From: Bacteroidota bacterium | GTDB lineage: Bacteria > Bacteroidota > Bacteroidia > Chitinophagales > Saprospiraceae | Length of the DNA stretch: 64,000 nt | NCBI GenBank assembly: GCA_020160935.1 | Contig: JAIUPL010000001.1 | Location: forward strand, 372,001 to 436,000 | Direction: 5' to 3' | Shown: in pieces, positions 35,357-44,020 of the stretch | Layout of the letters: the number at the start of each line of letters is the position of its first letter | How positions within the stretch are numbered: position 1 is the stretch's first letter | Notes under the pieces: model-generated | The model's input: the letters and a program-made list of their open reading frames with translations, nothing else | Told to the model about the DNA's origin: nothing | The model's database searches: none | Translations under genes and position numbers: made by a program

Positions 35357-36685
35357 TCACGACTCAAACGTTACGCTGTATTCCTTTGTCAGGTATTCCT
35401 TGACCCAATCAGTAGTAACCGATTTTGGGCGTTCGAGCGGAAGGCCCAGTACACGGCTCCAGCATTGGGCTGCCAGCACACCAAGTGCCCGACTTACGCC
35501 AAACAAAACGGTGTAGAAGTTGTATTCTTTCAAACCATAATGGATCAGCACAGCGCCGGAGTGGGCATCCACATTGGGCCAGGGGTTTTTCACTTTACCC
35601 AGGCTGGTGAGGATGGGTGGCACGACATCAAATATTTTCCAGACGACCTTGACCAGGTCGCTGTCTGGAATGTTATCTTCACAGAACTGGCGTTGAGCCA
35701 TAAAACGCGGGTCGGGTTTGCGCAATACGGCATGGCCATAACCCGGAATAACCCGGCCACTGGCCAGGGTACTTTTCACATATTCCGAGATTTGCTCGCG
35801 GGTAGGCTTGGTGGTACCGAGTGTTTCTATCATTTTTTGTACCCATCGAATCACTTCCTGATTAGCCAGTCCGTGCAGCGGGCCTGCCAAAGCGTTCATG
35901 GCAGCGCTGAAAGACAGGTATGGATCGCTGAGCGTAGAGCCTACCAGGTGGGTGGTGTGAGCCGAGGCATTTCCGCCTTCGTGGTCGGCATGTATGGTGA
36001 GAAACAGGCGCATGTATTCCCGGAAACCTTCGTCCTTGAATCCGAGCATGTGGGTGAAATTGCCACCCCAGTCGAGCGAAATATCGGGCAGCACTTGTTC
36101 GCCATTGTGATATACCCGGCGGAAAATGTAGGCAGCCACCCGGGGCAGGCGGGCAATCAGGGTCATGGTATCTTCATACGTGGCATCCCAGTATTCCGAT
36201 TTGTTCATGCCTGAGATGTAGCGCTGTGCAAAAACGCTGGTGCTTTGCATGGCCATCACACCTACCGATAACTGGGTCATCGGGTGGGTATCGGCAGGCA
36301 AGGCGTCGATAGCGCGAAACACATGTTCCGGGATATTGGCGCGGCGCACCCAGGCTTCTGTCAGCCATTTCACTTGTTCTTTAGTGGGGATTTCTCCTGC
36401 GAGCATCAACCAGAAAAGGCCTTCCGGGAGCGGTTCTTTTCCACCGGGAGCGGTAGGAAGTTTTTCGCGAAGTTCGGGAATGGAGTATCCTCTGAACCGG
36501 ATTCCTTCCTCTGCATCGAGCAGAGAAGGTTCCCAGATCATACTTGTGATGTCGCGCATGCCGCCATAAGCCTGTTCGATACTTACTTCATCCAGTTTTT
36601 TATTACCGTGTTCTTTCAGTAGTTCCTTGACCTCTTTGGCGAGTGCCTGTGCTTTGTTGTAAAATTCTTGCTTGAGTAAATCCAT
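35357..36685 (-). CDS. gltA: Citrate synthase, eukaryotic (mitochondrial-like) type
   Basis: 442 residues. It condenses oxaloacetate and acetyl-CoA to citrate. The sequence follows the eukaryote-like branch: an N-terminal extension before VSIEQAYGGMRDITSMIWEPS, GIRFRGYSIPE, LTIHADHEGGNASAHTTHLVGS, the catalytic region PGYGHAVLRKPDPR and PNVDAHSGAVLIHYG. Typical bacterial GltA lacks this arrangement. The TGA stop lies eight bases from the end of hairpin j. No exact promoter match is seen upstream, where the sequence is AT-rich. Confidence 0.93.
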   Translation of the reverse strand: MDLLKQEFYNKAQALAKEVKELLKEHGNKKLDEVSIEQAYGGMRDITSMIWEPSLLDAEEGIRFRGYSIPELREKLPTAPGGKEPLPEGLFWLMLAGEIPTKEQVKWLTEAWVRRANIPEHVFRAIDALPADTHPMTQLSVGVMAMQSTSVFAQRYISGMNKSEYWDATYEDTMTLIARLPRVAAYIFRRVYHNGEQVLPDISLDWGGNFTHMLGFKDEGFREYMRLFLTIHADHEGGNASAHTTHLVGSTLSDPYLSFSAAMNALAGPLHGLANQEVIRWVQKMIETLGTTKPTREQISEYVKSTLASGRVIPGYGHAVLRKPDPRFMAQRQFCEDNIPDSDLVKVVWKIFDVVPPILTSLGKVKNPWPNVDAHSGAVLIHYGLKEYNFYTVLFGVSRALGVLAAQCWSRVLGLPLERPKSVTTDWVKEYLTKEYSVTFES

Positions 36686-37048
36686 ATAGCGGTTGCGGCA
36701 AATTTGGTTATTACAGAGCGCTTACAGGGGGAAAAAAACGCCTTTTTTCGCGCCGGATGTTTAACGGGCATAAAGGTATGATTTTTCAATTTTCCCCATA
36801 AAAAACCCGCAATTTGTCGCAAAACAATATAAAAAAAGATTGGTTGCGGGAAAAAAAAATAAAAAAAAGCGCATTCGGAGTGCAAGAGCATGCTCTGAAT
36901 GCGCAACTTTCTGGCAATTAGCCAAAAAGGCTACAAAAGTCAACGTGTACTAATTGTATTAAGTGTCTGTTCTTCGAATTTATCCCCTTGGAAAAATTTG
37001 GATTAAAATGAGGTGCAAAGATGATACGAACTTTTGAATAAATTATTC
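36686..37048. other. 363-base AT-rich gap between citrate synthase and the Crp/Fnr regulator
   Basis: Contains a strong minus-strand terminator (36851-36904). The part from 36686 to 36850 must hold the citrate synthase promoter, but I see no full TAnnTTTG. The part from 36905 to 37048 has no open frame, no tRNA and no clear structure. Confidence 0.5.
36851..36904 (-). terminator. Strong rho-independent terminator, minus strand
   Basis: GCGCATTCAGAG pairs with CTCCGAATGCGC (one G-T pair) at 36869-36904. The minus strand then has a run of 18 bases that are all T except one A. It lies 145 bases after the Crp/Fnr stop codon. Confidence 0.85.
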
Positions 37049-37642
37049 TCATTTGTTAATTTTTCGATCAACGTTAGTTAATTGTTGTCTAATACGGCTC
37101 AGCGATTGGGGGGCAATTCCTAGATAATTGGCCACGTGCCTCAAGGGTACCCTGGAAAGAATATGCGGGTAACGCTGTGTAAATTTCTGATAACGTGTAG
37201 TGGCATCGTCTTCCAGCATTTCAAACAGTTCAATGGTTCGGTTATACAAAACCTTCTGAACCAGGTCATTCATCAGCAAATTCCAGCCTGGAAGTTGTTC
37301 GCCAATCCATTTCATATCCTCCCGTTCCCAGACGATCATTTTGACGGGCGTGAGGGCCCTCCAGTTGCGAAGGGAAGGTTTTCGTTGCCGGTAACCCTCC
37401 ATATCGATGACAAATTCTCCTTCTGCTGCAAAACCCAGGGTGCGCTCTTCCCCTTTTTCATTCAAATGATACATCCGAATCACCCCTTCCTCGATATAAC
37501 CTGCCCGATGGGAAGTTTGGCCCGCGGAAAGGAAAAAATCGCCGGTGTCAAACGTTTCAGGTTTTGATCGGGCCATCACAATTTCAATTTCATGCCGAGG
37601 ACGGGAATTGAATAGATTAATAAACGGAGGGAATTGATTCAT
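37049..37642 (-). CDS. Crp/Fnr family transcriptional regulator
   Basis: 197 residues. The cyclic-nucleotide-binding-like domain covers about 20-125 (FDTGDFFLSAGQTSHRAGYIEEGVIRMYH; GFAAEGEFVIDMEGY). The C-terminal helix-turn-helix is RVPLRHVANYLGIAPQSLSRIRQQL. There is no FNR cysteine cluster, and the cAMP-binding RES-type motif is not kept, so the signal is unknown. The ATG at 37642 fits the family; a longer start at 37705 adds an unlikely 21 residues. It is divergent from the GH20 gene, which it might control. Confidence 0.87.
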   Translation of the reverse strand: MNQFPPFINLFNSRPRHEIEIVMARSKPETFDTGDFFLSAGQTSHRAGYIEEGVIRMYHLNEKGEERTLGFAAEGEFVIDMEGYRQRKPSLRNWRALTPVKMIVWEREDMKWIGEQLPGWNLLMNDLVQKVLYNRTIELFEMLEDDATTRYQKFTQRYPHILSRVPLRHVANYLGIAPQSLSRIRQQLTNVDRKINK

Positions 37643-37762
37643 TTGCTCGTTGCATGTCCAATGATAGGGTAAGCCGTGATGTTCGCTAAGCCGCATCTTC
37701 GACAAGTGATGTCAAGCGACAGAGTATGCTTACTTTAGCGCCAAACAAAACAACACCCGCCC

Positions 37763-40111
37763 ATGTTTACGAGAGTACTCGCCTTTCTGGTTTTTTTACC
37801 CTTTTTGTCTACTTGTCAAACCGCCGCCCCTTCCAATATCCAGATTATACCGCAACCGCAGTCGATAAAACCTCAAACCGGCATGTTCAATCTGAGTGCT
37901 GATACGAGGTTGTATTATCCGGATGCACTACCCGAGTGGCAAACGGCTGCCCAATACTGGATAGCCATTGTACAGTCCGGTACGGGTATGAACCTGTTGA
38001 CACAGCCGTTCAAGGAAAAATTTACCAAACCCCGCACCAACTCTATCTACCTGTTGCCGGATGAATCGGTAGAATCTGCTGAAGGCTATGTGCTGGATGT
38101 AAAGCCGGCAGCCATTCTTGTTCGGGCTCGTACAGCAGCCGGCGCTTTTTATGCCATTCAAACCCTTCGTCAGTTATTTCCGGCTGAAATCAATGCCCGT
38201 CCTTTGCCGCCTAAGACAAAAGCAAAAGGTGATGCAAAGCCCGCCGGCCTGAAATGGACAGCACCGGCCTGCTTGATCACAGATGCACCCCGGTTTCAGT
38301 ACAGAGGCCTGCATCTTGATGTGGGGCGCCATTTTTTCCCTGTCGATTTTGTTAAACGGTACATCGACCTGTTGGCCATTCACAAATTGAATACTTTTCA
38401 CTGGCATCTTACCGAAGACCAGGGCTGGCGTATTGAGATCAAGAAATACCCCAAACTACAAACCATCGCTTCGTGTAGAAAGGAAACCCTGTCGGGGCAC
38501 TACACAGACCGCCCCATCAAATATGACGGCAAAAAATACTGCGGCTACTACACACAGGAGGAAATCAAGGATGTAGTGGAGTATGCGCGCAAGCAATTTG
38601 TCACCATCATTCCTGAAATAGAAATGCCGGGCCATGCGCTGGCGGCTCTTTCCGCATATCCGGAACTGGGTTGTGGAAAAAAATCTTACGAAGCCGCCAC
38701 CAAATGGGGCGTTTTTGAAGATGTATTCTGCCCGAACGAACAAACTTTTCAATTTCTGGACGATGTGCTGGCAGAGGTTTGCGCCCTGTTTCCGGCGCCA
38801 TACGTGCATATCGGCGGCGACGAATGCCCCAAAACAGCCTGGCAGCAGTCGGAGTTTTGTCAGCAACTGATGAAAAAGGAAGGCTTGAAAGACGAGCATG
38901 AACTACAAAGTTATTTCATTCGCCGGGCGGAGGCTATGCTTGCCAAACGCGGTAAAAAACTGATCGGGTGGGATGAAATCCTGGAAGGTGGGCTTGCGCC
39001 AACGGCTACAGTGATGAGTTGGCGCGGCGTGGAAGGCGGTATTGCTGCTGCCAAGGCTGGCCATGATGCTATTATGACGCCTACTTCCTATTTCTATTTC
39101 GACTATTATCAGGGCGACCCTACTACCGAACCACTGGCTATTGGTGGCTACCTCCCCCTCGAAACGGTGTATAATTACGAGCCTGTGCCTGCCGAGTTTA
39201 CGGCGGAAGAAGCAAAGCATATACTTGGAACGCAGGCGAATTTATGGACAGAATACATCGAAGACGGCGACAAAGTGGAATATATGGTGTATCCGCGAGC
39301 TTGCGCTATGGCAGAAATTGCCTGGAGCCCGAAGGAAAAGAAAAACTGGAAGGATTTTTCCAAGCGTATCAAAGTGCATTTTTCGCGCCTGGATGCACTA
39401 GGGGTACACTATGCCAAAACTTTTTACGACGTAAATACGGCTTTTTCCAAAGGCAGAATTACGCTGAGCACGCTGGATGCTACCTCGCAAATCAGGTACA
39501 CCACCAACGGGAAAGACCCTTCTCCAAAATCCAAAATGTATTCAGCACCTATTGCCATCAGTGAAACCACTACCCTCAAGGCTGCGGTTTTTCAGGGCGA
39601 CAAACAAATGGGAAGCATTCGGGAAATGGAATTCCAGATGCACAAAGCCAGCGGGAAAACGTATAAAATGACAAAAACACCAGACAAATACGCCGGAAGC
39701 GATACCTACGCACTTACAGATGGCGTGAACGGTGCGCTCAAAACCTGGGGCAATTGGGTGGGTTTGCTCAACAGCGACATCGATCCGGTGATTGATTTTG
39801 GTACGCAGACGGAATTTAAACGCATCACTACCCATTACCTCTGCAACAATGCCGCACACATTTATCCGCCGCGCAGTATTGAAATTTTTGGTTCGAACGA
39901 CGGTAAAAACTTCACCTCACTTGCAAAGCAAACCATCGATGTGAATACAAAAATCGATACACTGGCCATCGAAACCGTAAAAATGGAAAGCAAAAAAGCC
40001 AAATATCGCTACCTGAAAGTGGTCGCTACGGCATTCGGCCCTATCCCCGAAGGAGCACCGGGCGCCGGGAACGGGAGTTGGTTGTTTATGGACGAGATAA
40101 ATGTGGAATGA
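37763..40111 (+). CDS. Beta-N-acetylhexosaminidase (GH20) with C-terminal F5/8-type domain
   Basis: 782 residues. The signal ends FLSTC, a possible lipoprotein anchor. A GH20b domain (about 25-150) precedes the catalytic barrel: YRGLHLDVGRHFFPVDFVKRY, NTFHWHLTEDQGWRIEIKKYP, EIEMPGHALAALSAYPEL and HIGGDECPK, with the acid/base pair Asp353-Glu354. After the barrel come a chitobiase-like segment (ITLSTLDATSQIRYTTNGKDP) and a discoidin (F5/8 type C) module over about the last 140 residues. It releases terminal GlcNAc or GalNAc, suggesting chitin, glycan or peptidoglycan use outside the cell. Hairpin k starts right after its TGA. Confidence 0.92.
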   Translation: MFTRVLAFLVFLPFLSTCQTAAPSNIQIIPQPQSIKPQTGMFNLSADTRLYYPDALPEWQTAAQYWIAIVQSGTGMNLLTQPFKEKFTKPRTNSIYLLPDESVESAEGYVLDVKPAAILVRARTAAGAFYAIQTLRQLFPAEINARPLPPKTKAKGDAKPAGLKWTAPACLITDAPRFQYRGLHLDVGRHFFPVDFVKRYIDLLAIHKLNTFHWHLTEDQGWRIEIKKYPKLQTIASCRKETLSGHYTDRPIKYDGKKYCGYYTQEEIKDVVEYARKQFVTIIPEIEMPGHALAALSAYPELGCGKKSYEAATKWGVFEDVFCPNEQTFQFLDDVLAEVCALFPAPYVHIGGDECPKTAWQQSEFCQQLMKKEGLKDEHELQSYFIRRAEAMLAKRGKKLIGWDEILEGGLAPTATVMSWRGVEGGIAAAKAGHDAIMTPTSYFYFDYYQGDPTTEPLAIGGYLPLETVYNYEPVPAEFTAEEAKHILGTQANLWTEYIEDGDKVEYMVYPRACAMAEIAWSPKEKKNWKDFSKRIKVHFSRLDALGVHYAKTFYDVNTAFSKGRITLSTLDATSQIRYTTNGKDPSPKSKMYSAPIAISETTTLKAAVFQGDKQMGSIREMEFQMHKASGKTYKMTKTPDKYAGSDTYALTDGVNGALKTWGNWVGLLNSDIDPVIDFGTQTEFKRITTHYLCNNAAHIYPPRSIEIFGSNDGKNFTSLAKQTIDVNTKIDTLAIETVKMESKKAKYRYLKVVATAFGPIPEGAPGAGNGSWLFMDEINVE

Positions 40112-40231
40112 GAGTTATGAGTTATAAGTTATGAGTTTTACTCACATTGCTATTGGTCACACAATTGAAGAAGCCAAAAGCAACGTGAGTAAAACTCATA
40201 ACTCATAACTTATAACTCATAACTTAACTCA
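40112..40231. repeat. Hairpin element (site k), family 1
   Basis: Starts directly after the GH20 stop and overlaps the stop of the convergent gene at 40229. The arms are GAGTTAT(G/A) heptamers, the right arm having one extra unit. The inner stem TTTTACTCAC/GTGAGTAAAA pairs well. The core (40150-40180, 31 bases) has CTATTGG and GAAGCCAAAAG. Confidence 0.93.
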
Positions 40232-40711
40232 TAGCTCCCCCAAAGCATCAATCATCGTTTTGAGCGCAATAAAGATCGGTTCGCGGCCTTCTTTGGTGAC
40301 CAGCGATTCCGGGTCATCTTCATCTTCCAGCACGGCCTCTTCGGCGAAAGCAATGAGGTCTTCCTGATCGGTGCTTTCAAAAAACGGATCGAGGCGATCA
40401 CGAAATTTTTTACCTTCGGTGTGCTCCAGAATTTCGTAATTTTTTTCCTCCGCTTCGCCAATCTGGTCCTCCGAAACGGCTTCCAGCACGCCATTTACCT
40501 TTACAATTGAATTCCACGCAATGAGCGCCAGGTATTGAAGATAACCTTTCTCATCTTCATTCAACAAGTCGAAATGCTCACTGAACAGCCAGGCAAAAAG
40601 TACAGGCTGAGCCTCGGCAAAGGCTTCCATTTTCTGCTCATACTGCCCTTCGGGGAGTTCTTCCAGTTCCTCAATGACGTCGTCTATGATGTTTTCGCTT
40701 ACAAATTTCAT
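40229..40711 (-). CDS. Conserved hypothetical acidic protein
   Basis: 160 residues, strongly acidic and helical (VIEELEELPEGQYEQKMEAFAEAQP; EEAVLEDEDDPESLVTKEGREP). There is no signal peptide, membrane segment or known motif, so it is probably cytosolic. I do not recognise the family. It has the best promoter in the window, with both -33 and -7 boxes. Its stop codon lies in the right arm of hairpin k. Confidence 0.72.
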   Translation of the reverse strand: MKFVSENIIDDVIEELEELPEGQYEQKMEAFAEAQPVLFAWLFSEHFDLLNEDEKGYLQYLALIAWNSIVKVNGVLEAVSEDQIGEAEEKNYEILEHTEGKKFRDRLDPFFESTDQEDLIAFAEEAVLEDEDDPESLVTKEGREPIFIALKTMIDALGEL

Positions 40712-40742
40712 GTTGAAACAGATTTTTAAAAAATCAGGGCGG

Positions 40743-40773
40743 CAAACTTACTATTTTGAACGTCGTTGACAAA
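40743..40773 (-). promoter_or_regulatory. Complete Bacteroidota promoter (-33 and -7)
   Basis: On the minus strand TTTG (40773-40770) and TAAGTTTG (40750-40743) are separated by exactly 19 bases, the consensus spacing. The gene start at 40711 is 31 bases downstream. Confidence 0.75.
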
Positions 40774-40916
40774 ATAATGCATCCAATAACGACGGTTTTC
40801 CACGATCTTTGTATTCTTGTTTTTTATCCCGCCGGTTTACTTTCCAGATTTTCGTTGCAGTCCTGACCAGGATTTCACCGGACTTTTCATTTGCAAACGA
40901 ATAAAACCTGCCGTTC

Positions 40917-41735
40917 ATGTCTCTTCTCCGTGCTGCCCTGATTGATATGTACAATGGCGAATCCAACCGCGGGATTCCCATGCTGAATAAAATATTGGGC
41001 CACTATGCCCGCGAGATCGACTACGATCACTTTGATGTGCGCGCCAAAACCGAAATTCCCGATTTGTCATACGATATTTATATTTTCTCGGGAGGCCCGG
41101 GCGACCCGCTGGAATCGGGCGGGGCATGGCAGGAGCCTTTTTTCAACCTGATCGGGCAATTGTGGGAGTACAACGAGCGCACCGAAGAGCCGGAAGCAAA
41201 AAAATATTGCTTTTTCATTTGCCATTCTTTTCAGATGGCGTGTCACCATTTCGGGCTGGGTACCGTTTCTTCTCGGTATAAAATGTCGTTCGGAACTTAC
41301 CCGGTGCATAAAACCCACACAGGCAAGGAAGAACCGCTGTTTGAGGGGCTGGCCGACCCATTTTACATTGCCGATTTCCGCCGCTACCAGGTCACACAAC
41401 CCAATCGTGAACGCCTGCGCAGCATGGGTGCCACCATTCTGTGCCTGGAAAAACTGAGGCCGCATGTGCACTACGAACGAGCTGTGATGGCTATCCGGTT
41501 CAGCCCTGAAATGATCGGAACGCAATTTCACCCGGAAGCCGATCCGGAAGGTCTGCTTACCTATTTTATGGAGCCCGAACGCCGACAGTCGATTGTAGAA
41601 GAGCACGGCGAAGCGCGGTATTTCCGAATGATCCGCGACCTGTCCAATCCGCAAAAAATACAGCGCACATTCGATACCCTGATTCCCGGGTTTCTGGACC
41701 ACGCCATCGAGCAACTCACCCTCAGCACCGTATAA
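40917..41735 (+). CDS. Class I glutamine amidotransferase (GMP synthase-like)
   Basis: 272 residues. The GATase1 triad is visible: nucleophile Cys102 in FFICHSFQMACHHF, and His/Glu in GTQFHPEADPEG. IYIFSGGPGDPLESGG forms the early glycine loop. It is longer than a bare amidotransferase domain, with a C-terminal extension (about 215-272) lacking known motifs. It is not fused to a synthase, so the ammonia acceptor is unknown. It is divergent from the acidic hypothetical gene. Heptamer array l follows its TAA. Confidence 0.83.
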   Translation: MSLLRAALIDMYNGESNRGIPMLNKILGHYAREIDYDHFDVRAKTEIPDLSYDIYIFSGGPGDPLESGGAWQEPFFNLIGQLWEYNERTEEPEAKKYCFFICHSFQMACHHFGLGTVSSRYKMSFGTYPVHKTHTGKEEPLFEGLADPFYIADFRRYQVTQPNRERLRSMGATILCLEKLRPHVHYERAVMAIRFSPEMIGTQFHPEADPEGLLTYFMEPERRQSIVEEHGEARYFRMIRDLSNPQKIQRTFDTLIPGFLDHAIEQLTLSTV

Positions 41736-41765
41736 CCACCTCTCACCTCTCGCTTCTCACCTCTA
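41736..41765. repeat. Single-arm heptamer array (site l)
   Basis: CTCTCAC/CTCTCGC/TTCTCAC units fill the gap between two convergent stop codons and overlap the TAG of the minus-strand gene. The same unit occurs at sites a, b and h. Confidence 0.85.
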
Positions 41766-43199
41766 CCACCGCAACAACACCAGTCTCAACTTATTCCTGA
41801 ATTCTGAAGGTATAAGGCATTCGCCGGAGTTGAGTTGCAAGGCATCGCGGAAGCGAAGGCGCAGGCTTTGATTGACGGTAGTAAGCAGACTGTTGCGATC
41901 GAATTCGCCCAAGGGAGTCAGCACGTATTCGCTGCAAGTATTCTCATATTTGATTTCGTCGTTGAACATGAAGCGCAGTTTGTCCTGATTCATAAACAGA
42001 AAAAAGGATGAAAAGGTACCTTCATCGTCCTGAGAATACTGTTTTTTGTGGAGCACAGTTTTCCATTGCGGCTGTCCGTCGGGCTGGAAACCCAGTACGT
42101 ACACATCGTCGAAGTAGTAATCGATGACCAGGCGCATGCCATCGCGCCAAAACCCGCGGCCCGACGAAGCGCCGCGTTGCAATTGATGGCTACGTTCGAC
42201 GACCATAACTGCCCCGCCATCCTGCCGTAACACGAGTTGGCGCACTTCGCTGTCGGAGATGCCTTTTCCGTCGTCGGAAACGTCTTTCTGGCGAAGGATC
42301 GATACAAATTTATCGTCGAATGGTTCGTAGCGCAGTACCTGAGGCGCATTTGCACCGGCTGTCATACGCAGGTAAAAAGCACCGTTGGCATTTTCCTTGT
42401 TTTTTTCACTGTACAAGCCCGCTACGACCAGTTGGTTGTTTTTGTTGTCGAAAATACATTTGGCGGAGGAAGTGAGGAAGTTGGGCAAAGGCACTTTTGC
42501 CAGCCGGTCCGTGTTGTTTTGAACCTGCAGAATGTTCATGGTATGCTCATCCATTTTTCTGCTTCGGTTGTTTTCTTCTGACAGCAGGTAAAAATCGCCT
42601 TTGTTGCTAAGCACCATGGCTGGCGGGCTGTACTCATCGAATTCCTGCTTCAGTTCAAATGTTTTATCCCACAGCACCTGCATTTTGTCCAGTTGGAAGC
42701 AGGTGACTTCCAGGTTGCTTCGATCGCTGGTGTTGTACACGGCAATACAGTTTCGATCCTCGCTGTATATATAATTGAGGACAGGCGGGTTAAAAAGCCG
42801 TTCGCCGTAGTCTTTGATCAGCATGCTGTCTATCAGGTTGGCGCCAGGGTCGTATTTGTGGATACGCAGAACGGCGTATCCATGCCGCCGAATTTTGTGG
42901 ATCACGGAAAAATCATTTTTCCCTGCCACTACAGCCACAATCTGAATGCCTTTGCTGTCGATGTCTTCCAGGGTACGGCTCCAGGCGAGGCGCATTTGTG
43001 TATCATAAGCCTGAATTTCAAAGTCGTTGTATTTATCACGAAACACCAGAATGCGGTCGCGCAGGCGACCGATCAACTCATATCCGTAATCGTTTCGAAT
43101 GGAAATAGCATCTGAAACCAGCATGGTCTGTGCCAACAGGCTTTCAGGCTGCCAGGCGCTGCATACCAGAAACAAAAAAAATAGGACCAGTTTTTTCAT
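41763..43199 (-). CDS. Secreted hypothetical protein, probably a beta-propeller
   Basis: 478 residues with a signal peptide ending ESLLAQ. The mature part consists of repeated short strands such as [43 protein letters not shown] and [11 protein letters not shown], with spacing that suggests a six- or seven-bladed propeller. There is no sorting domain, so it probably stays in the periplasm. I do not recognise the family. It is divergent from aroQ with a 63-base gap. Confidence 0.7.
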   Translation of the reverse strand: MKKLVLFFLFLVCSAWQPESLLAQTMLVSDAISIRNDYGYELIGRLRDRILVFRDKYNDFEIQAYDTQMRLAWSRTLEDIDSKGIQIVAVVAGKNDFSVIHKIRRHGYAVLRIHKYDPGANLIDSMLIKDYGERLFNPPVLNYIYSEDRNCIAVYNTSDRSNLEVTCFQLDKMQVLWDKTFELKQEFDEYSPPAMVLSNKGDFYLLSEENNRSRKMDEHTMNILQVQNNTDRLAKVPLPNFLTSSAKCIFDNKNNQLVVAGLYSEKNKENANGAFYLRMTAGANAPQVLRYEPFDDKFVSILRQKDVSDDGKGISDSEVRQLVLRQDGGAVMVVERSHQLQRGASSGRGFWRDGMRLVIDYYFDDVYVLGFQPDGQPQWKTVLHKKQYSQDDEGTFSSFFLFMNQDKLRFMFNDEIKYENTCSEYVLTPLGEFDRNSLLTTVNQSLRLRFRDALQLNSGECLIPSEFRNKLRLVLLRW

Positions 43200-43262
43200 A
43201 AAATCAGATTTGATACGGATGCGTCAGCAAAAGTTCTCAAAAATAGGCGGATTTTTGTGCTT

Positions 43263-43685
43263 ATGAAAATTCTTATTATCAACGGCCCTAACCTCAACTT
43301 GTTGGGTAAACGCGAACCTGAAATTTATGGAAATCGCACATTTGAGCAATTTCTGGCAGAATTGCAGGCTGGATTTCCACAAATAGAGATCGATTACTTT
43401 CAGAGTAACCATGAAGGCGCCCTGATTGACCGCATCCATGAAGCCGGTTTTTCGACAGACGGTATCATCCTGAATGCCGGCGCATATACGCACACCTCCA
43501 TCGCGCTGGCCGATGCTATTGCCGCCGTGCCGGCGCCGGTAATCGAGGTGCATATCAGCAATGTTCATCAGCGCGAGCCATTTCGACACCATTCGTACCT
43601 GTCGGCCAAATGCGTGGGGAGTATTGTGGGGCTGGGGCTGGAAGGGTATCGGCTTGCGGTAGAGTATTTAGAGAGTTATAAGTGA
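43263..43685 (+). CDS. aroQ: Type II 3-dehydroquinate dehydratase
   Basis: 140 residues. It dehydrates 3-dehydroquinate to 3-dehydroshikimate in the shikimate pathway as a cytosolic dodecamer. Motifs are [21 protein letters not shown] with the catalytic Tyr, [29 protein letters not shown] with the catalytic His/Asn region, and [20 protein letters not shown]. The ATG at 43263 is just six bases after a GATTTTTG near-match to the -7 box, so the mRNA may be leaderless. The last codons (ESYK and TGA) are read from the heptamers of site m. Confidence 0.95.
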   Translation: MKILIINGPNLNLLGKREPEIYGNRTFEQFLAELQAGFPQIEIDYFQSNHEGALIDRIHEAGFSTDGIILNAGAYTHTSIALADAIAAVPAPVIEVHISNVHQREPFRHHSYLSAKCVGSIVGLGLEGYRLAVEYLESYK

Positions 43686-43957
43686 TGAGTTATGAGTGTT
43701 GGTGCTGTACCATTGGCATTTCGGGTGAGTTGAGAGGGTTGAGGGGTTGAGATGTTGAGGGTTGAGGTACTTATCTTTTGGCATTCTTGATTGAGCAACC
43801 TAAAAGTAGAGGTTGTTCGGAAAAGAGTGTTCATCGATGCTTCTCTGAACAACCTCCAAAAATAAACATCTCAACCCTCTCAACCCTCTCAACTCACCCG
43901 AAATGCCAATGGTACAGCACCAACACTTATAACTCATCACTTATAACTCATAACTCT
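43672..43957. repeat. Composite nested hairpin element (site m), two family 1 units
   Basis: The outer arms (about 43672-43756 and 43865-43957) have AGTTAT(G/A) heptamers, GGTGCTGTACCATTGGCATT and GGTTGAG heptamers, and pair over about 85 bases. Inside lies a second 32-base family 1 core (43775-43806, CTTTTGGCATT to CCTAAAAG) and a third small stem (AGGTTGTTC/GAACAACCT). It fills nearly all of the 335-base gap between aroQ and porZ. Confidence 0.93.
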
Positions 43958-44020
43958 AAAAGCAACCTTTCCCGCCTTACCAGCGCCAACTACCCGATTG
44001 TACCAAAGTTTCTATTGATT

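Noticed and set aside
36905-37048. A small RNA gene between the strong terminator and the Crp/Fnr stop
   Set aside because: I found no promoter match and no stable fold in the 145 bases; the simpler view is a long 3' untranslated region.
43778-44020. An 81-residue N-terminal extension of PorZ
   Set aside because: It is read through the hairpin at site m; the ATG at 44021 starts a normal signal peptide.
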